From Nocardia grenadensis NBRC 108939 (GTDB lineage Bacteria; Actinomycetota; Actinomycetes; Mycobacteriales; Mycobacteriaceae): a DNA stretch of 64,000 nt. The translations under genes and the position numbers were made by a program. Positions 1 through 8,489 of this stretch are shown here, one piece after another. The DNA lies in assembly GCF_001613445.1 (NCBI RefSeq), contig NZ_BDCJ01000022.1, positions 1 to 64,000 of the forward strand, written 5' to 3'. The number at the start of each line of letters is the position of its first letter. Position 1 is the first letter of the stretch. The notes below the pieces were generated by a model. The model did not search any database and had not been told where the DNA came from. It saw only the letters and a program-made list of their open reading frames with translations.

Positions 1-53
1 ACCCGGCGCTCACCGTAGCGGTGACTCACCGCGTCGAAGACGATCTCGCTCAT
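1..53 (-). CDS. ABC/ECF transporter ATP-binding protein, N-terminal fragment (BioM-like)
   Basis: Only the first 17 codons lie in the window; the gene runs off the left edge. They read MSEIVFDAVSHRYGERR, the usual start of a CbiO/BioM-type ATPase, where the tyrosine of the RYG stretch normally stacks on the ATP adenine (A-loop). The ATG overlaps the stop of the thiolase gene by one base (TAATG), so the two are translationally coupled. With bioY as first gene of the same operon, the simplest reading is the ATPase (BioM) of an energy-coupling-factor biotin transporter, with the transmembrane BioN expected just outside the window. Family call from the motif; the biotin role is inferred from context. 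Confidence 0.7.
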   Translation of the reverse strand, partial: MSEIVFDAVSHRYGERR

Positions 54-1177
54 TACATCCGCTCCACGAGTACTGCGATCCCCTGACCACCGCCGATAGC
101 ACAGGCCGCCAGCCCGAGGGCGGGCCCGTCCGGCCGTAACATCTGGCTCGCCAGCCGCACCAGCAGGACCGCACCCGAGGCGCCCCAGGGATGGCCCATG
201 GCGATCGCGCCGCCCTCCGGGCAGAGAACCGCCTCGTCCACACCCAGTTCGTCGGCCACGGCCAGCACCACCGAGGCGAAGGCCTCCGTGATCTCCACGA
301 TGCCGAGCTCGGCCACCGAGTGACCGGTCCGCCGCAGCACCTTCCGGATCGCCGGCACCGGTCCCAGCCCGGGCAGGGCGGGATCCGAGCCGCTCACCGC
401 CGAACCGAGGACCCGCAGCGCGGGCAATCCGGCCGCGCGCGTCTCGCTCGTCACGGCCAGCACGGCGGCACCGTCGGAGATCCCGCAGGAGTTGCCGGCG
501 GTCGCGGTGCCGTCGGTGCCGAAGCTGGGCCGCAGCCGGCCCAGTCGCTGCGCGGTCATCCCCGGCCGGATGCGCTGGTCCCGGCTCACTCCCGCGACCG
601 GTACCAGCTCCGCGCCGAAATCGGTGGCGGCGGCACGCGCATGGGAGCGGGCGGCGTAGGCGTCCTGGCGTTCCCGGCCGATACCGCGGTGCCGGGCGAG
701 ATCATCGGCGGCGACACCCATATCCGGGTCGGGAAAACCCTCGGGCGCGAACGGCGCGCGGGTATAGCGCACCGGTTCCCGCTCCGGCTCGGGCGGCCAG
801 AACCGCCACGGCGCGGTACTCGCGGATTCGACACCACCGGCGAGGATCAACCCGTCCCCGCCGCTGCGCACCCGCAGCGCAGCCTGCATCACCGCGTCCA
901 GCCCGGAGCCGCACTGCCGGTCCACGGTGACGCCGGGTACCTGCGTACCCAGCCCGGCCCGCAGCGCCGCGACCCGGGCCGGATTCCCGCCGGGGCCCAG
1001 ACAGTTGCCCAGCACCACATCGTCGATCTCGTCGTCCATCCCGGCCACGCGCAACTCCCCGGCGACGGCCCGCAGGACCGGGGCGGCCAGATCGGTCACG
1101 GTCAGCCCGGCGAACGCGTGCCCGGCCGTGCCGATCGGGGTGCGCCGGGCGGCGACCAGAACAGGAACAGCACTCAC
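53..1177 (-). CDS. Thiolase-family acyl-CoA acyltransferase in the bioY operon
   Basis: A 374-residue thiolase-fold enzyme that should either cleave a 3-ketoacyl-CoA or condense acetyl-CoA with an acyl-CoA. The nucleophilic cysteine sits in QCGSGLDA (about residue 88), the histidine in GHPWGASG (about 330) and the second catalytic cysteine in ACAIGGGQG near the C-terminus, so the Cys-His-Cys set is complete. The usual NEAFA motif reads TEAFA, which replaces the asparagine that positions an active-site water, and the protein is a little shorter than typical 390-residue thiolases. The GTG start overlaps the ligase stop by 4 bp (GTGA), and the stop overlaps the ATPase start. Substrate unknown. 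The operon suggests a biotin- or pimelate-related acyl-CoA, which is inference. Confidence 0.85.
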   Translation of the reverse strand: MSAVPVLVAARRTPIGTAGHAFAGLTVTDLAAPVLRAVAGELRVAGMDDEIDDVVLGNCLGPGGNPARVAALRAGLGTQVPGVTVDRQCGSGLDAVMQAALRVRSGGDGLILAGGVESASTAPWRFWPPEPEREPVRYTRAPFAPEGFPDPDMGVAADDLARHRGIGRERQDAYAARSHARAAATDFGAELVPVAGVSRDQRIRPGMTAQRLGRLRPSFGTDGTATAGNSCGISDGAAVLAVTSETRAAGLPALRVLGSAVSGSDPALPGLGPVPAIRKVLRRTGHSVAELGIVEITEAFASVVLAVADELGVDEAVLCPEGGAIAMGHPWGASGAVLLVRLASQMLRPDGPALGLAACAIGGGQGIAVLVERM

Positions 1178-2346
1178 GCCAGCAAGTCTTTCAACCGGCC
1201 GCGGGCGACCTTCCCCGCGGTCGTAGTGGGAAGCTCCCCGACCCGCACCCAGCGCCGCGGCAGCGCTTCCCGGCTCAGCAGCCCGCGCGCCCGCCGCCGT
1301 ACCTCCTCGATCGCGATCCCGTTCAATTGCACTGCCGCCGTGACGGTTTCACCGAACACCGCATGCGCCGAACCGATCACCGCGGCCGCCACCACCCCGT
1401 CGATCCCGCCGAGCACCCGTTCCACATCCTCGGCGACGACGGTGGTACCGCCGACATTGATCACCGCCGCACCCCGTCCCCGGACCGTGAGTTCCCGGTC
1501 GTCGCCGAGTACGGCCAGATCACCGACGCCGAACCATTCGGGCGCACCGAGCACCGTGTAGGGCGACCGCACGTAGAGCAATCCGTCGCGGATCTCGGCG
1601 TCCACCTCGTCGAACAACCGCAGCGGTTCCGGTACCCGCCGGGCCGCGACCAGCGATACCTCGGAGGAGCCGTAGTACTCGACGACCCGCAGGTGACGGG
1701 CCGCCGCGAGCGCGCCGGGGTCGGCCGCGATACCCGCGACGACGGCGGTGTGCAGTTCGGGCGCGGCCCGCACGACCTCGCGCAGTACCGCCGGGACGGC
1801 GTGCACGACGGTGGCCTGTCGTGGGTCGTCGGTGACGCAGGCCCCGCACCACAGCGCGTGCAGGGCCCCGAACAGATGCATTGTCGCGTGCAGCGGGCCG
1901 GTGAGCAGGACCCGGTCGGCGGTCGCGACCTCGGTGATCGCGGTGAAGGACGGAAAACTGTCGTACCAGGAGGCGGCGGTGCGGGCCAGCGGCCGGGGCC
2001 GTCCGGTCGATCCCGAGGTCGCGACCAGCAGGAACGCCGAGGCCGGCCATTCGGTGCGGTCCGGACGCGTAGCGGGGTCCTCCACGGTGACCGGGACACC
2101 GCGCCGCGCGGCCGCGCAGACGCAGATCAGCGCGTCGGCGACCGGCAGGCCGGACGCGTCGTATCCACCCGGGCCCGGTTCGTGCCGGTCGATCCAGCGG
2201 TCGACCGCGCGATCGAGTTCGGCGTAGCTGTACCGCCGCCCGTCGAGATCGAGCGCGGACGCGGCACCGGCGCCGCCGAGTACCGGCGGATCGACCGGAA
2301 TGATCTCCTTGTCGATCCGCCCCGCCGTCGGCCCCCGGCTAGCCAC
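1174..2346 (-). CDS. Short AMP-forming acyl-CoA ligase (class I AMP-binding family)
   Basis: A 390-residue ANL-superfamily adenylating enzyme that would activate a carboxylic acid as acyl-AMP and then acyl-CoA. Visible motifs are the phosphate-binding loop VATSGSTGRP (about 108-117), EYYGSSEVS (A5), GDLAVL (A7), RGRGAAVINVGG (A8) and the C-terminal catalytic lysine in TTTAGKVARGRL (about 379). It is much shorter than FadD-type ligases (500-550) and nearer the size of MenE, because the N-terminal domain is reduced. The GTG start lies 8 bp inside bioY and the stop overlaps the thiolase start, so it is embedded in the biotin-uptake operon. Candidate substrates are biotin, a biotin catabolite or pimelate; none can be chosen from sequence. 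Confidence 0.8.
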   Translation of the reverse strand: MASRGPTAGRIDKEIIPVDPPVLGGAGAASALDLDGRRYSYAELDRAVDRWIDRHEPGPGGYDASGLPVADALICVCAAARRGVPVTVEDPATRPDRTEWPASAFLLVATSGSTGRPRPLARTAASWYDSFPSFTAITEVATADRVLLTGPLHATMHLFGALHALWCGACVTDDPRQATVVHAVPAVLREVVRAAPELHTAVVAGIAADPGALAAARHLRVVEYYGSSEVSLVAARRVPEPLRLFDEVDAEIRDGLLYVRSPYTVLGAPEWFGVGDLAVLGDDRELTVRGRGAAVINVGGTTVVAEDVERVLGGIDGVVAAAVIGSAHAVFGETVTAAVQLNGIAIEEVRRRARGLLSREALPRRWVRVGELPTTTAGKVARGRLKDLLA

Positions 2347-2923
2347 GAATCAACCCGGGGTAGGCGCGGTGCACCCCTTTGGCCACCATCGTCGCGACGA
2401 CCACCTTCAGCGCATCGCCCGCCAGGAACACACCGTTGGAGGCGATGGCCGGCCACAGCGCCATATCGGTGCGCAGCAGCAGTCCGAGGGTTCCGAAGAA
2501 GTAGATGACCACCATCCCGCCGATCGCGTTGATCAACAGCGCCGGCAGGACCGCGTACCTGGGCACGATCCGGGCGGTGAGCAACCCGATGAACAGTGCT
2601 GCCGGGATCCAACCGACCAGATAGCCGGCACTCGGGCCGGCCAGCGCGGTGAGCCCGGTGCGGCCGCCCGACAGCAACGGTAACCCGATGACGGTCAGCG
2701 CGATGAAGACCGCCACCGCGGCTGTGCCCTTGCGCGGACCCAGCACCGCCCCGGCCAGTACGACACCGAGAGTCTGCACGGTGATCGGCACCGGACTGAA
2801 TCCGACCGTGACGGCACCCGGCAGTCCCAGCGCCGCGATCAACGCGGCGAAGACCGCGATCTGCGCCATATCGCGTGCGGTGATACCCGGCCGCGGCATC
2901 CGCTCGTTATCGACACCGCTCAC
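2339..2923 (-). CDS. bioY: BioY, biotin-binding S component of an ECF transporter
   Basis: A membrane protein of 194 residues with about six hydrophobic segments and BioY signatures: AALIAALGLPGAV near the N-terminus, PITVQTLGVVLAG, the GLPLLSGGR(T)G loop and GPSAGYLVGW. It binds biotin at the membrane and works with an ECF ATPase and transmembrane partner. A longer reading frame opens at 2956, but I start at GTG 2923 because GGAGG lies 7 nt upstream of it; the longer version would begin inside the operator at 2948-2964. First gene of an operon with the acyl-CoA ligase, thiolase and ATPase. Repression by BioQ is expected from the operator. Confidence 0.93.
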   Translation of the reverse strand: MSGVDNERMPRPGITARDMAQIAVFAALIAALGLPGAVTVGFSPVPITVQTLGVVLAGAVLGPRKGTAAVAVFIALTVIGLPLLSGGRTGLTALAGPSAGYLVGWIPAALFIGLLTARIVPRYAVLPALLINAIGGMVVIYFFGTLGLLLRTDMALWPAIASNGVFLAGDALKVVVATMVAKGVHRAYPGLIRG

Positions 2924-2947
2924 CGGGATACCTCCGCAACACCATGA

Positions 2948-2964
2948 CTTGAACAACGTTCAAG
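2948..2964. promoter_or_regulatory. BioQ-like operator upstream of bioY
   Basis: Perfect palindrome CTTGAAC-AAC-GTTCAAG: 7-bp arms with a 3-bp spacer, centred about 33 bp upstream of the bioY start. It contains TGAAC-N3-GTTCA, very close to the TGAAC-N3-GTTAC consensus reported for the TetR-family biotin repressor BioQ of mycobacteria and corynebacteria. No bioQ gene is in the window. The site lies in the divergent region shared with the molybdoenzyme gene at 3123, about 160 bp from that start, so it may affect one or both genes. Confidence 0.8.
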
Positions 2965-3067
2965 ATAGCAATCGCCGGGTGACCTGCCGACAGGTCCCCC
3001 GCGGTCGGCCCGCCCGGCGTCCGAATCCGGGCGCCGCCCACCCCACACCCCGCTTCACACCGCGACC

Positions 3068-3108
3068 CGGTCGTACGGTGATCGATGACCCGGATCACCG
3101 TACGACCG
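3068..3108 (+). promoter_or_regulatory. Perfect 16-bp inverted repeat in the bisC leader
   Basis: The left arm CGGTCGTACGGTGATC (3068-3083) is exactly complementary to 3093-3108, with a 9-nt loop. The right arm ends four bases before the likely Shine-Dalgarno AAGGA of the molybdoenzyme gene, so in RNA it would be a very stable hairpin against the ribosome site, and in DNA a 41-bp dyad suited to a dimeric regulator. Distinct in sequence from the BioQ-like site 100 bp away. Function unknown. Confidence 0.7.
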
Positions 3109-3122
3109 CCCGAAGGACCACG

Positions 3123-5468
3123 ATGACGCAGCCGCTACCGACCGCGACACACTGGGGCAACTTCCTGATCGATCGCGCCGGCGACGGCGAACTCCGCGTC
3201 ACCCCCGCCGGGTCCGACCCCGACCCCTCGCCGATCGGCCGCTCGCTCGCCGCGACCCACGACCCCGACCACCGGATCGCCCGGCCCGCCGTCCGGCTCG
3301 GCTACTACCGGGACCGCGAGCACAGCGACACCACGCGCCGCGGCCGCGAACCGTTCGTGGAGGTCGACTGGGACGAAGCCCTGGATATCACCGCCGACGC
3401 CCTGCGGTCCACCCGGGAGCGCTCGGGTAATCGCGCGATCTACGGTGGCTCCTACGGCTGGGCCAGCGCCGGCCGGTTCCACCACACCCAGGGGCAGATC
3501 CATCGCTTCCTGCGGATGTTCGGCGGCTACACCGCCTCGGTGGACACCTATTCGTTCGCCGCCGCGGAGGTCACCATCCCGCACGTATTGGGGATGAACG
3601 CCTACTACGCGGCCCGGCAGTCCCCCACCACGGAGGAGATCGTGCGGCACTGCGCCCGCATCGTCTTCTTCGGCGGGGCAGCGGCACGGAACGCCCAGGT
3701 CAACCCGGGTAGTTTCGGTGCCCACGGCTATCGCGACCATCTCGCGGCCCTCCGTGCGGCCGGCGTCGACACGATCAATATCGGTCCCGTCCGCGACGAC
3801 CTCGAGCCGGTGCCGGTCGCCCGCTGGGTCCCGTGCCGGCCCGGCAGCGATGTGGCGATCATGCTGGCCCTGGTGCACACCCTCCTGGCCGAGGATCTGC
3901 ACGACCGGGCTTTCCTCCAGCGCTACACCGTCGGTTTCGACCGTTTCGCCGACTACGTGACCGGGCGCGCGGACGGCGAACCGAAAACCCCGGAATGGGC
4001 GGCATCGCTGTCGGAGGTACCCGCCGCCGAGATCCGGGAGCTGGCCCGGCTACTCGCCCGGGAACGCTGCGTGATCGGGCTGCCCTACGCGCTGCAACGC
4101 GCGGAACACGGAGAGCAGACCTACTGGGCCGCGTGGGCACTGGCCGCCGCCCTCGGCCATATCGGCCTGCCCGGCGGCGGCGTTCTCATGGGCGCCGGCA
4201 GCGGAATGACCAACGGAATGCAGCGACGGCACCTGCCGTTCGAGATCGCCGCCCTGCCCCAACCACCGAACCCGGTCGCCGACGTGATCCCGGTGGCGCG
4301 CCTCACCGACATGCTGGAACGTCCCGGCGAGACCGTCGACTACAACGGCCGCGTCCTCACCTATCCGCATATCGACCTCGTCTACTGGGCCGGCGGCAAC
4401 CCGTTCCACCATCATCAGGACCTCAACCGGCTGCGCCGCGCCTGGACCCGACCGCGGACGGTCATCGTCAACGAGATCGGCTGGACGTCCACCGCCCGGC
4501 TGGCCGATATCGTGCTGCCCGGCACGGCCGCCCAGGAACGCGAGGATTTCGCCGCCTCGCGGGTCGATCACTGGCTCTCCCCCATGCGCGCGGCCCTGCC
4601 GCCCTACGGGGAGGCACGCGACGATTACGCGATCTTCGCCGCCCTCGCCGACCGGCTGGGCTTCGGTCACCGGTTCACCGAGGGACGCACCGCGCGGCGG
4701 TGGGTGGAACACCTGTGGCAGACCACCGTCGACAACGCGGCCGCCGCCGGCATCTCCCTCCCTGATTACCGCGAGTTCCGGTCCGGTGCGCCGATCGACC
4801 TGCGCCCCCGGCTTCCCGAAAGCCGACACGTCCTCGAACGTTTTCGGGAGGACCCGGACCGCCATCCGCTCGGTACACCGTCGGGCCGGATCGAGATCTT
4901 CTCCCGCACCGTCGCGGACTTCGGCTACCCCGATTGCCCCGGTCACCCCGCCTGGTTTCCGGCCCGGGAATGGCTCGGCAGCCCCCGCGCGCAACGCTTC
5001 CCGCTGCATCTGCTCTCCCACCAGCCCGCGACCCGCCTGCACAGCCAGCTCGACTACGGCGCCACCAGCCGGGAATCCAAGATCCACGACCGCGAACCGC
5101 TGCGCATGCACCCCGCCGACGCCGCCGCCCGCGACCTGCGTGACGGCGATATCGTCCGCGTCTTCAACGACCGCGGCACCCTTCTCGCGGGCCTCCGGCT
5201 CACCGACATGGTCCGTCCCGGCGTCGTGCACATGGCCACCGGCGCCTGGTACGACCCCTTGGATCCCGACGACCCGGAAGCACTGGACGTACACGGCAAC
5301 CCGAATACCGTCACCCACGACATCGGCACCGGTTCGCTGGCCCAGGGACCGGCGGTCAACAGCTGCCTGGTCCAGATCGAACGCTACGCGGGCGACCTCC
5401 CCCCGCTGCGCATCCACCGCCCCCCAGAGCTGATCCCGGCCGGACGACTCGGCGACCGCCCCGAATAA
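3123..5468 (+). CDS. bisC: Biotin sulfoxide reductase-type molybdopterin oxidoreductase
   Basis: A 781-residue DMSO-reductase-family enzyme without an N-terminal [4Fe-4S] cysteine motif or Tat signal, thus cytoplasmic, as for BisC; TorA and DmsA are exported. GGSYGWASAGRFHH (108-121) corresponds to the active-site Tyr/Trp loop, and the serine in DTYSFAAAEV (about 144) is the expected molybdenum ligand. The C-terminal molydopterin-binding domain begins near LHLLSHQPATRLHSQLD. The frame is open far upstream; I start at ATG 3123 because AAGGA precedes it and homology begins with THWGNF. It is divergent from bioY and shares its regulatory region, which favours d-biotin d-sulfoxide as substrate, although methionine sulfoxide and other S/N-oxides are possible. 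Confidence 0.85.
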   Translation: MTQPLPTATHWGNFLIDRAGDGELRVTPAGSDPDPSPIGRSLAATHDPDHRIARPAVRLGYYRDREHSDTTRRGREPFVEVDWDEALDITADALRSTRERSGNRAIYGGSYGWASAGRFHHTQGQIHRFLRMFGGYTASVDTYSFAAAEVTIPHVLGMNAYYAARQSPTTEEIVRHCARIVFFGGAAARNAQVNPGSFGAHGYRDHLAALRAAGVDTINIGPVRDDLEPVPVARWVPCRPGSDVAIMLALVHTLLAEDLHDRAFLQRYTVGFDRFADYVTGRADGEPKTPEWAASLSEVPAAEIRELARLLARERCVIGLPYALQRAEHGEQTYWAAWALAAALGHIGLPGGGVLMGAGSGMTNGMQRRHLPFEIAALPQPPNPVADVIPVARLTDMLERPGETVDYNGRVLTYPHIDLVYWAGGNPFHHHQDLNRLRRAWTRPRTVIVNEIGWTSTARLADIVLPGTAAQEREDFAASRVDHWLSPMRAALPPYGEARDDYAIFAALADRLGFGHRFTEGRTARRWVEHLWQTTVDNAAAAGISLPDYREFRSGAPIDLRPRLPESRHVLERFREDPDRHPLGTPSGRIEIFSRTVADFGYPDCPGHPAWFPAREWLGSPRAQRFPLHLLSHQPATRLHSQLDYGATSRESKIHDREPLRMHPADAAARDLRDGDIVRVFNDRGTLLAGLRLTDMVRPGVVHMATGAWYDPLDPDDPEALDVHGNPNTVTHDIGTGSLAQGPAVNSCLVQIERYAGDLPPLRIHRPPELIPAGRLGDRPE

Positions 5469-5671
5469 TGGCCCGGCGACCAGCTCACGAGGGTCGATAC
5501 GCTATCCGGTAGGCTCGTCGACCGGCCCGAAGCCACTTCCGACGGCTCGCCGCCAAGGCCACGATTGCCCGGGGCCGCCGGACGGTCAGGGACGATTCCC
5601 GCCCGCGCGTGGACCACCGACCTGCGGCCGATAGTACCCGAAAGATATTGCCGCATAACATGACTCGAGCG

Positions 5672-6772
5672 TCACACTGCAGGCTCGGCAGTCAGCAGAT
5701 CATCGGTCCCGAGCTCGACCCGGGTGCCGAAACGGTAACTGATATCGGCGAGCCGAGTTCGTAACCATTGCGTATCCGATCGCCCTGGGCGCTCGAGCCG
5801 GAGACGACGGATACGCAGGGGCAGCATTCGCAGCACGGCCGGACCGGAAAGGTCGACGGTGGCGAGATACAGCAATCGCAGTTCGGGCCGGTAGGACTCG
5901 TGGCCGCCGATACCCTCGTAGTCGTCGATCACATCCCCGCATCCGTACAGGATGGGTTTGCCCCGGTAGATCTCGACAGGTCGAGGGTGGTGTGCGGAGT
6001 GGCCGTGCACGATATCGATACCGGCGTCGATGAGGCGGTGCGCGAACTGCCGCTCGCTCAGTCCGGTCCCGTACCCCCAGTTCGATCCCCAATGGACCGA
6101 TACGACCGTCGGTTCACCGGCACGCCGGTGGGCCGCCAGGTGCGCCGCGATCTCGTCGGCGTGGCGCACCGAGGGATGGTCGATGCGCCGGACTCCGGGA
6201 CGGCCGGCGGCAGCGGCCCAATCCGCTGGAACGCCGCTGGACCGGGTCGATACGGACGCGATCAGCATCCGGCGCCCGCCCGGTAGCGGCACCGCGGCGG
6301 GCTGTTGCGCCGCCGCGAGGTCGGCTCCCGCCCCCACGGCCCGGATATCCGCGGCGGCCAGCACGTCGAGTGTGTCCATCAATCCGCCGATACCGAAATC
6401 GAGAGCATGGTTGTTGCTCAACGCACAGACATCGGGGGCGAACGCGGTGAGTGCCGGCAGATTGCCGGGCTGCATCCGATAGTGGATGGCTTTACCGGGA
6501 GCGAAGTCGCCGTCCGCGGTGATCGCGGTTTCCAGATTGACCAGGCGCACTTCGGGCGCGAGTTCGTCCAGCAGGCCCGGCAGCTCACCCCACACCCAGT
6601 CGTAGCCGCAGGGCCGCGGCACCGGCCCGTGGGCCCGTTCAGCCAATTCGACGTAGCGCCGGGCGTCCCAGACCCATGGCTCCCGCAGTTCCGGGGATCC
6701 CGGATGCGGCAGGATCTGGTCCACGCCACGGCCCAGCATCACATCACCCCCGAGCAAGACCGTAACCGTCAT
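5672..6772 (-). CDS. CapA-family protein (PGA_cap metallophosphoesterase fold)
   Basis: A 366-residue protein with the motif series of the poly-gamma-glutamate capsule protein family: GDVMLGRG at the N-terminus, NLETAIT, LSNNHALDFG, VSVHWGSNW and GHSAHHPRP, which supply the predicted metal ligands. The start is ATG 6772, preceded by AAGGTGG; the reading frame extends further upstream but without family similarity. No signal peptide or membrane anchor is seen, unlike Bacillus CapA, and no capB/capC partners are nearby, so a role in polyglutamate synthesis should not be assumed. Transcribed alone, tail-to-tail with bisC. Confidence 0.8.
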   Translation of the reverse strand: MTVTVLLGGDVMLGRGVDQILPHPGSPELREPWVWDARRYVELAERAHGPVPRPCGYDWVWGELPGLLDELAPEVRLVNLETAITADGDFAPGKAIHYRMQPGNLPALTAFAPDVCALSNNHALDFGIGGLMDTLDVLAAADIRAVGAGADLAAAQQPAAVPLPGGRRMLIASVSTRSSGVPADWAAAAGRPGVRRIDHPSVRHADEIAAHLAAHRRAGEPTVVSVHWGSNWGYGTGLSERQFAHRLIDAGIDIVHGHSAHHPRPVEIYRGKPILYGCGDVIDDYEGIGGHESYRPELRLLYLATVDLSGPAVLRMLPLRIRRLRLERPGRSDTQWLRTRLADISYRFGTRVELGTDDLLTAEPAV

Positions 6773-6973
6773 CGTTACGCCACCTTGTACGGCACCGGCT
6801 CGGCCCGGCGCGCCCCCGAACCGACAACGCGCCGCGCCGGGGCGATCACGTGAGGCATCGGCCACACCCCGAAACCCATACCTGAAAGCTATCACTGAAC
6901 CTGGGGCGACACCGGCCCGGGCACCACCCACCCAGGGTGGGACACCTGCTCAGATACGCATATCCAGGTATCG

Positions 6974-7816
6974 CTACCCCTCCCAGGCCTCGCGCACGAC
7001 ATCGGCCACTCGGGGCGCTTGCGCGATACCTGCGTCCGTGGCGGCAGGCGCGGTTGCCGGATCCAGCGGATTCACGCCCCAGGTGGATCTCGAGGCCCGG
7101 TCGGGCGTGATCAACAACTTCTCGGTATGGGAGCCGAACCCGCGCATCTCGCGGCGCGCACCGAATGGAATCGGCGCTATCACGATCACGCGGTCACGAC
7201 CTGCCGCGAGATGCGCATTGACTCCCGACCACATACCGCCATCCATGTACCGGTGCGAGCCCAGGTGTACCGGCGGCCATACGAAAGGGACAGCGCAACT
7301 GGCGGTGACCGCGTCGACCAATTCGACAGAACCGTCCCGGTCGAACACTTCGAGCCGACCGGTATTGATATTCACCGCGGTCACCTTCAGGTCAGCGTCC
7401 GGCCAGGCATGCTCCGGTAATCTCCCGGCCAGCACAGCGCGCCGCCCCACGGCCAGGTCCGGGTTCGACCGCCGTGCCACCTGCCGGCCGAGCCGGCGAA
7501 GCCCCGCCGCTTTGTCGAGCGTCAACTTCGATGCCGCGATACGCGTGACCGCCCCTGCGCCGAGCCTGACCACCGGCCCTCCACTCGCGCCCGCGCGCTG
7601 CGAATCACAAAGATCCGACAAAGAGGTACCGCCTGCGAGCTGCGCTCCCACCACCGAGCCGGCCGATGTGCCGACCACCAAGTCGGCCCGGCGAAGGTGC
7701 AGACCCATCCGCTCGAGGCCGAGCAACAGACCCGTCATCCACGCACTCCCCGCTATACCGCCCCCACCGAGAACCAGAGCACGGCCGCCCGAAGCGGACC
7801 CACACACACCTTCCAT
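6974..7816 (-). CDS. Patatin-like phospholipase / acylhydrolase
   Basis: A 280-residue patatin-fold esterase. The oxyanion-hole loop is LGGGGIAGSAWM (about 16-27), the nucleophile elbow GTSAGS (about 49-54) and the catalytic aspartate lies in MDGGMWSG (about 191-198), so the Ser-Asp dyad is complete. It should hydrolyse acyl esters of lipids; the substrate cannot be told from sequence. No signal peptide. The next gene on this strand, 200 bp downstream, is the CapA-like protein. The upstream 250 bases to the tRNA-Val terminator contain no gene that I can support. Confidence 0.85.
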   Translation of the reverse strand: MEGVCGSASGGRALVLGGGGIAGSAWMTGLLLGLERMGLHLRRADLVVGTSAGSVVGAQLAGGTSLSDLCDSQRAGASGGPVVRLGAGAVTRIAASKLTLDKAAGLRRLGRQVARRSNPDLAVGRRAVLAGRLPEHAWPDADLKVTAVNINTGRLEVFDRDGSVELVDAVTASCAVPFVWPPVHLGSHRYMDGGMWSGVNAHLAAGRDRVIVIAPIPFGARREMRGFGSHTEKLLITPDRASRSTWGVNPLDPATAPAATDAGIAQAPRVADVVREAWEG

Positions 7817-8063
7817 GGCCCTGGTCCTATCACGGCCGGCACATAGTTCGGGTATGAACGTCGCCTGGGCCGTGCGGTATTCCGCGCTCCGGCGCCACCA
7901 ATGCGACCCCGGCGGAGTAACCGGCCCCGCCTATGCGCATACCACCACCGAGCAGGGCCGACCGTGGCGAATCAGCGCGCAACGTACGTGCGATTCGGGG
8001 CCGGAGCTCGGCGGTATCCGACGGTCGATCCCAGGCCTTCGACTAGGCCGGCCCCGAACACAG

Positions 8064-8095
8064 AAAACCCCCTGACCAGTTGATATGACAGGGGG
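8064..8095 (-). terminator. Rho-independent terminator of tRNA-Val(CAC)
   Basis: On the minus strand a 7-bp stem CCCCCTG / CAGGGGG with a 14-nt loop is followed by TTTT, directly downstream of the tRNA gene. Confidence 0.8.
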
Positions 8096-8101
8096 ATCTT
8101 G

Positions 8102-8173
8102 TGGTCCCAGCTGGGATCGAACCAGCGACCTTCCGCGTGTGAGGCGGACGCTCTCCCGCTGAGCTATGAGACC
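8102..8173 (-). tRNA. tRNA-Val(CAC)
   Basis: 72 nt cloverleaf. The acceptor stem GGTCTCA pairs with TGGGACC, the anticodon stem TCCGC/GCGGA encloses loop CTCACAC with anticodon CAC, and the T-loop is TTCGATC. The CCA end is not encoded. It reads the GUG valine codon and stands alone on the minus strand. Confidence 0.95.
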
Positions 8174-8489
8174 GGGATGAACTGCTCGGGGAGATCTTTC
8201 GATGCCCTCCGAACGAGTACGAACTTTAACACGCACCACCCGTTCGCCACCAAATCACCCGGTTATCATTCCCGCACCTCGGTCGACCGGTGCCCTACAC
8301 GCCGCCTGTTGCCGCCAGAGTCGGCCGGCCCCGGCCACTCGCCCGGCGTGAGCCGCACCGATACCTGTGGAAAATGACAAGGTTGTGATTTACCGGCATC
8401 TACCAGGCGATTTGTAGGTTTCGCCGAACGTCGGCTAATGTTCTGTCTCGCACCACGGAGGACGGAAACGGCCACCGGGGAGGCAGAAT
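8174..8489. other. Intergenic region between divergent tRNA genes
   Basis: 316 bases without a protein gene that I can support. It should carry the promoters of tRNA-Val(CAC) leftwards and of the tRNA-Gly-Cys-Val operon rightwards. Only the rightward one could be assigned with some confidence and is listed separately. Confidence 0.6.
8412..8441 (+). promoter_or_regulatory. Probable promoter of the tRNA-Gly-Cys-Val operon
   Basis: TTGTAG (8412-8417) and TAATGT (8436-8441) separated by 18 bp, a vegetative-type pair about 48 bp upstream of mature tRNA-Gly. Position and sequence only; no experimental start is known. Confidence 0.5.

Noticed and set aside
2649..3122. N-terminal extension of the molybdoenzyme to 939 residues
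   Set aside because: It would run through bioY and the operator and lacks any iron-sulfur or Tat motif; ATG 3123 has a ribosome site.
5672..6772. Capsule polyglutamate synthesis operon
   Set aside because: Only a CapA-like protein is present; capB, capC and capD are absent and no membrane anchor is seen.
6943..6958. CCCACCC/GGGTGGG dyad upstream of the CapA-like gene as a terminator
   Set aside because: The loop would be a single base and no T-tract follows; too weak to list.
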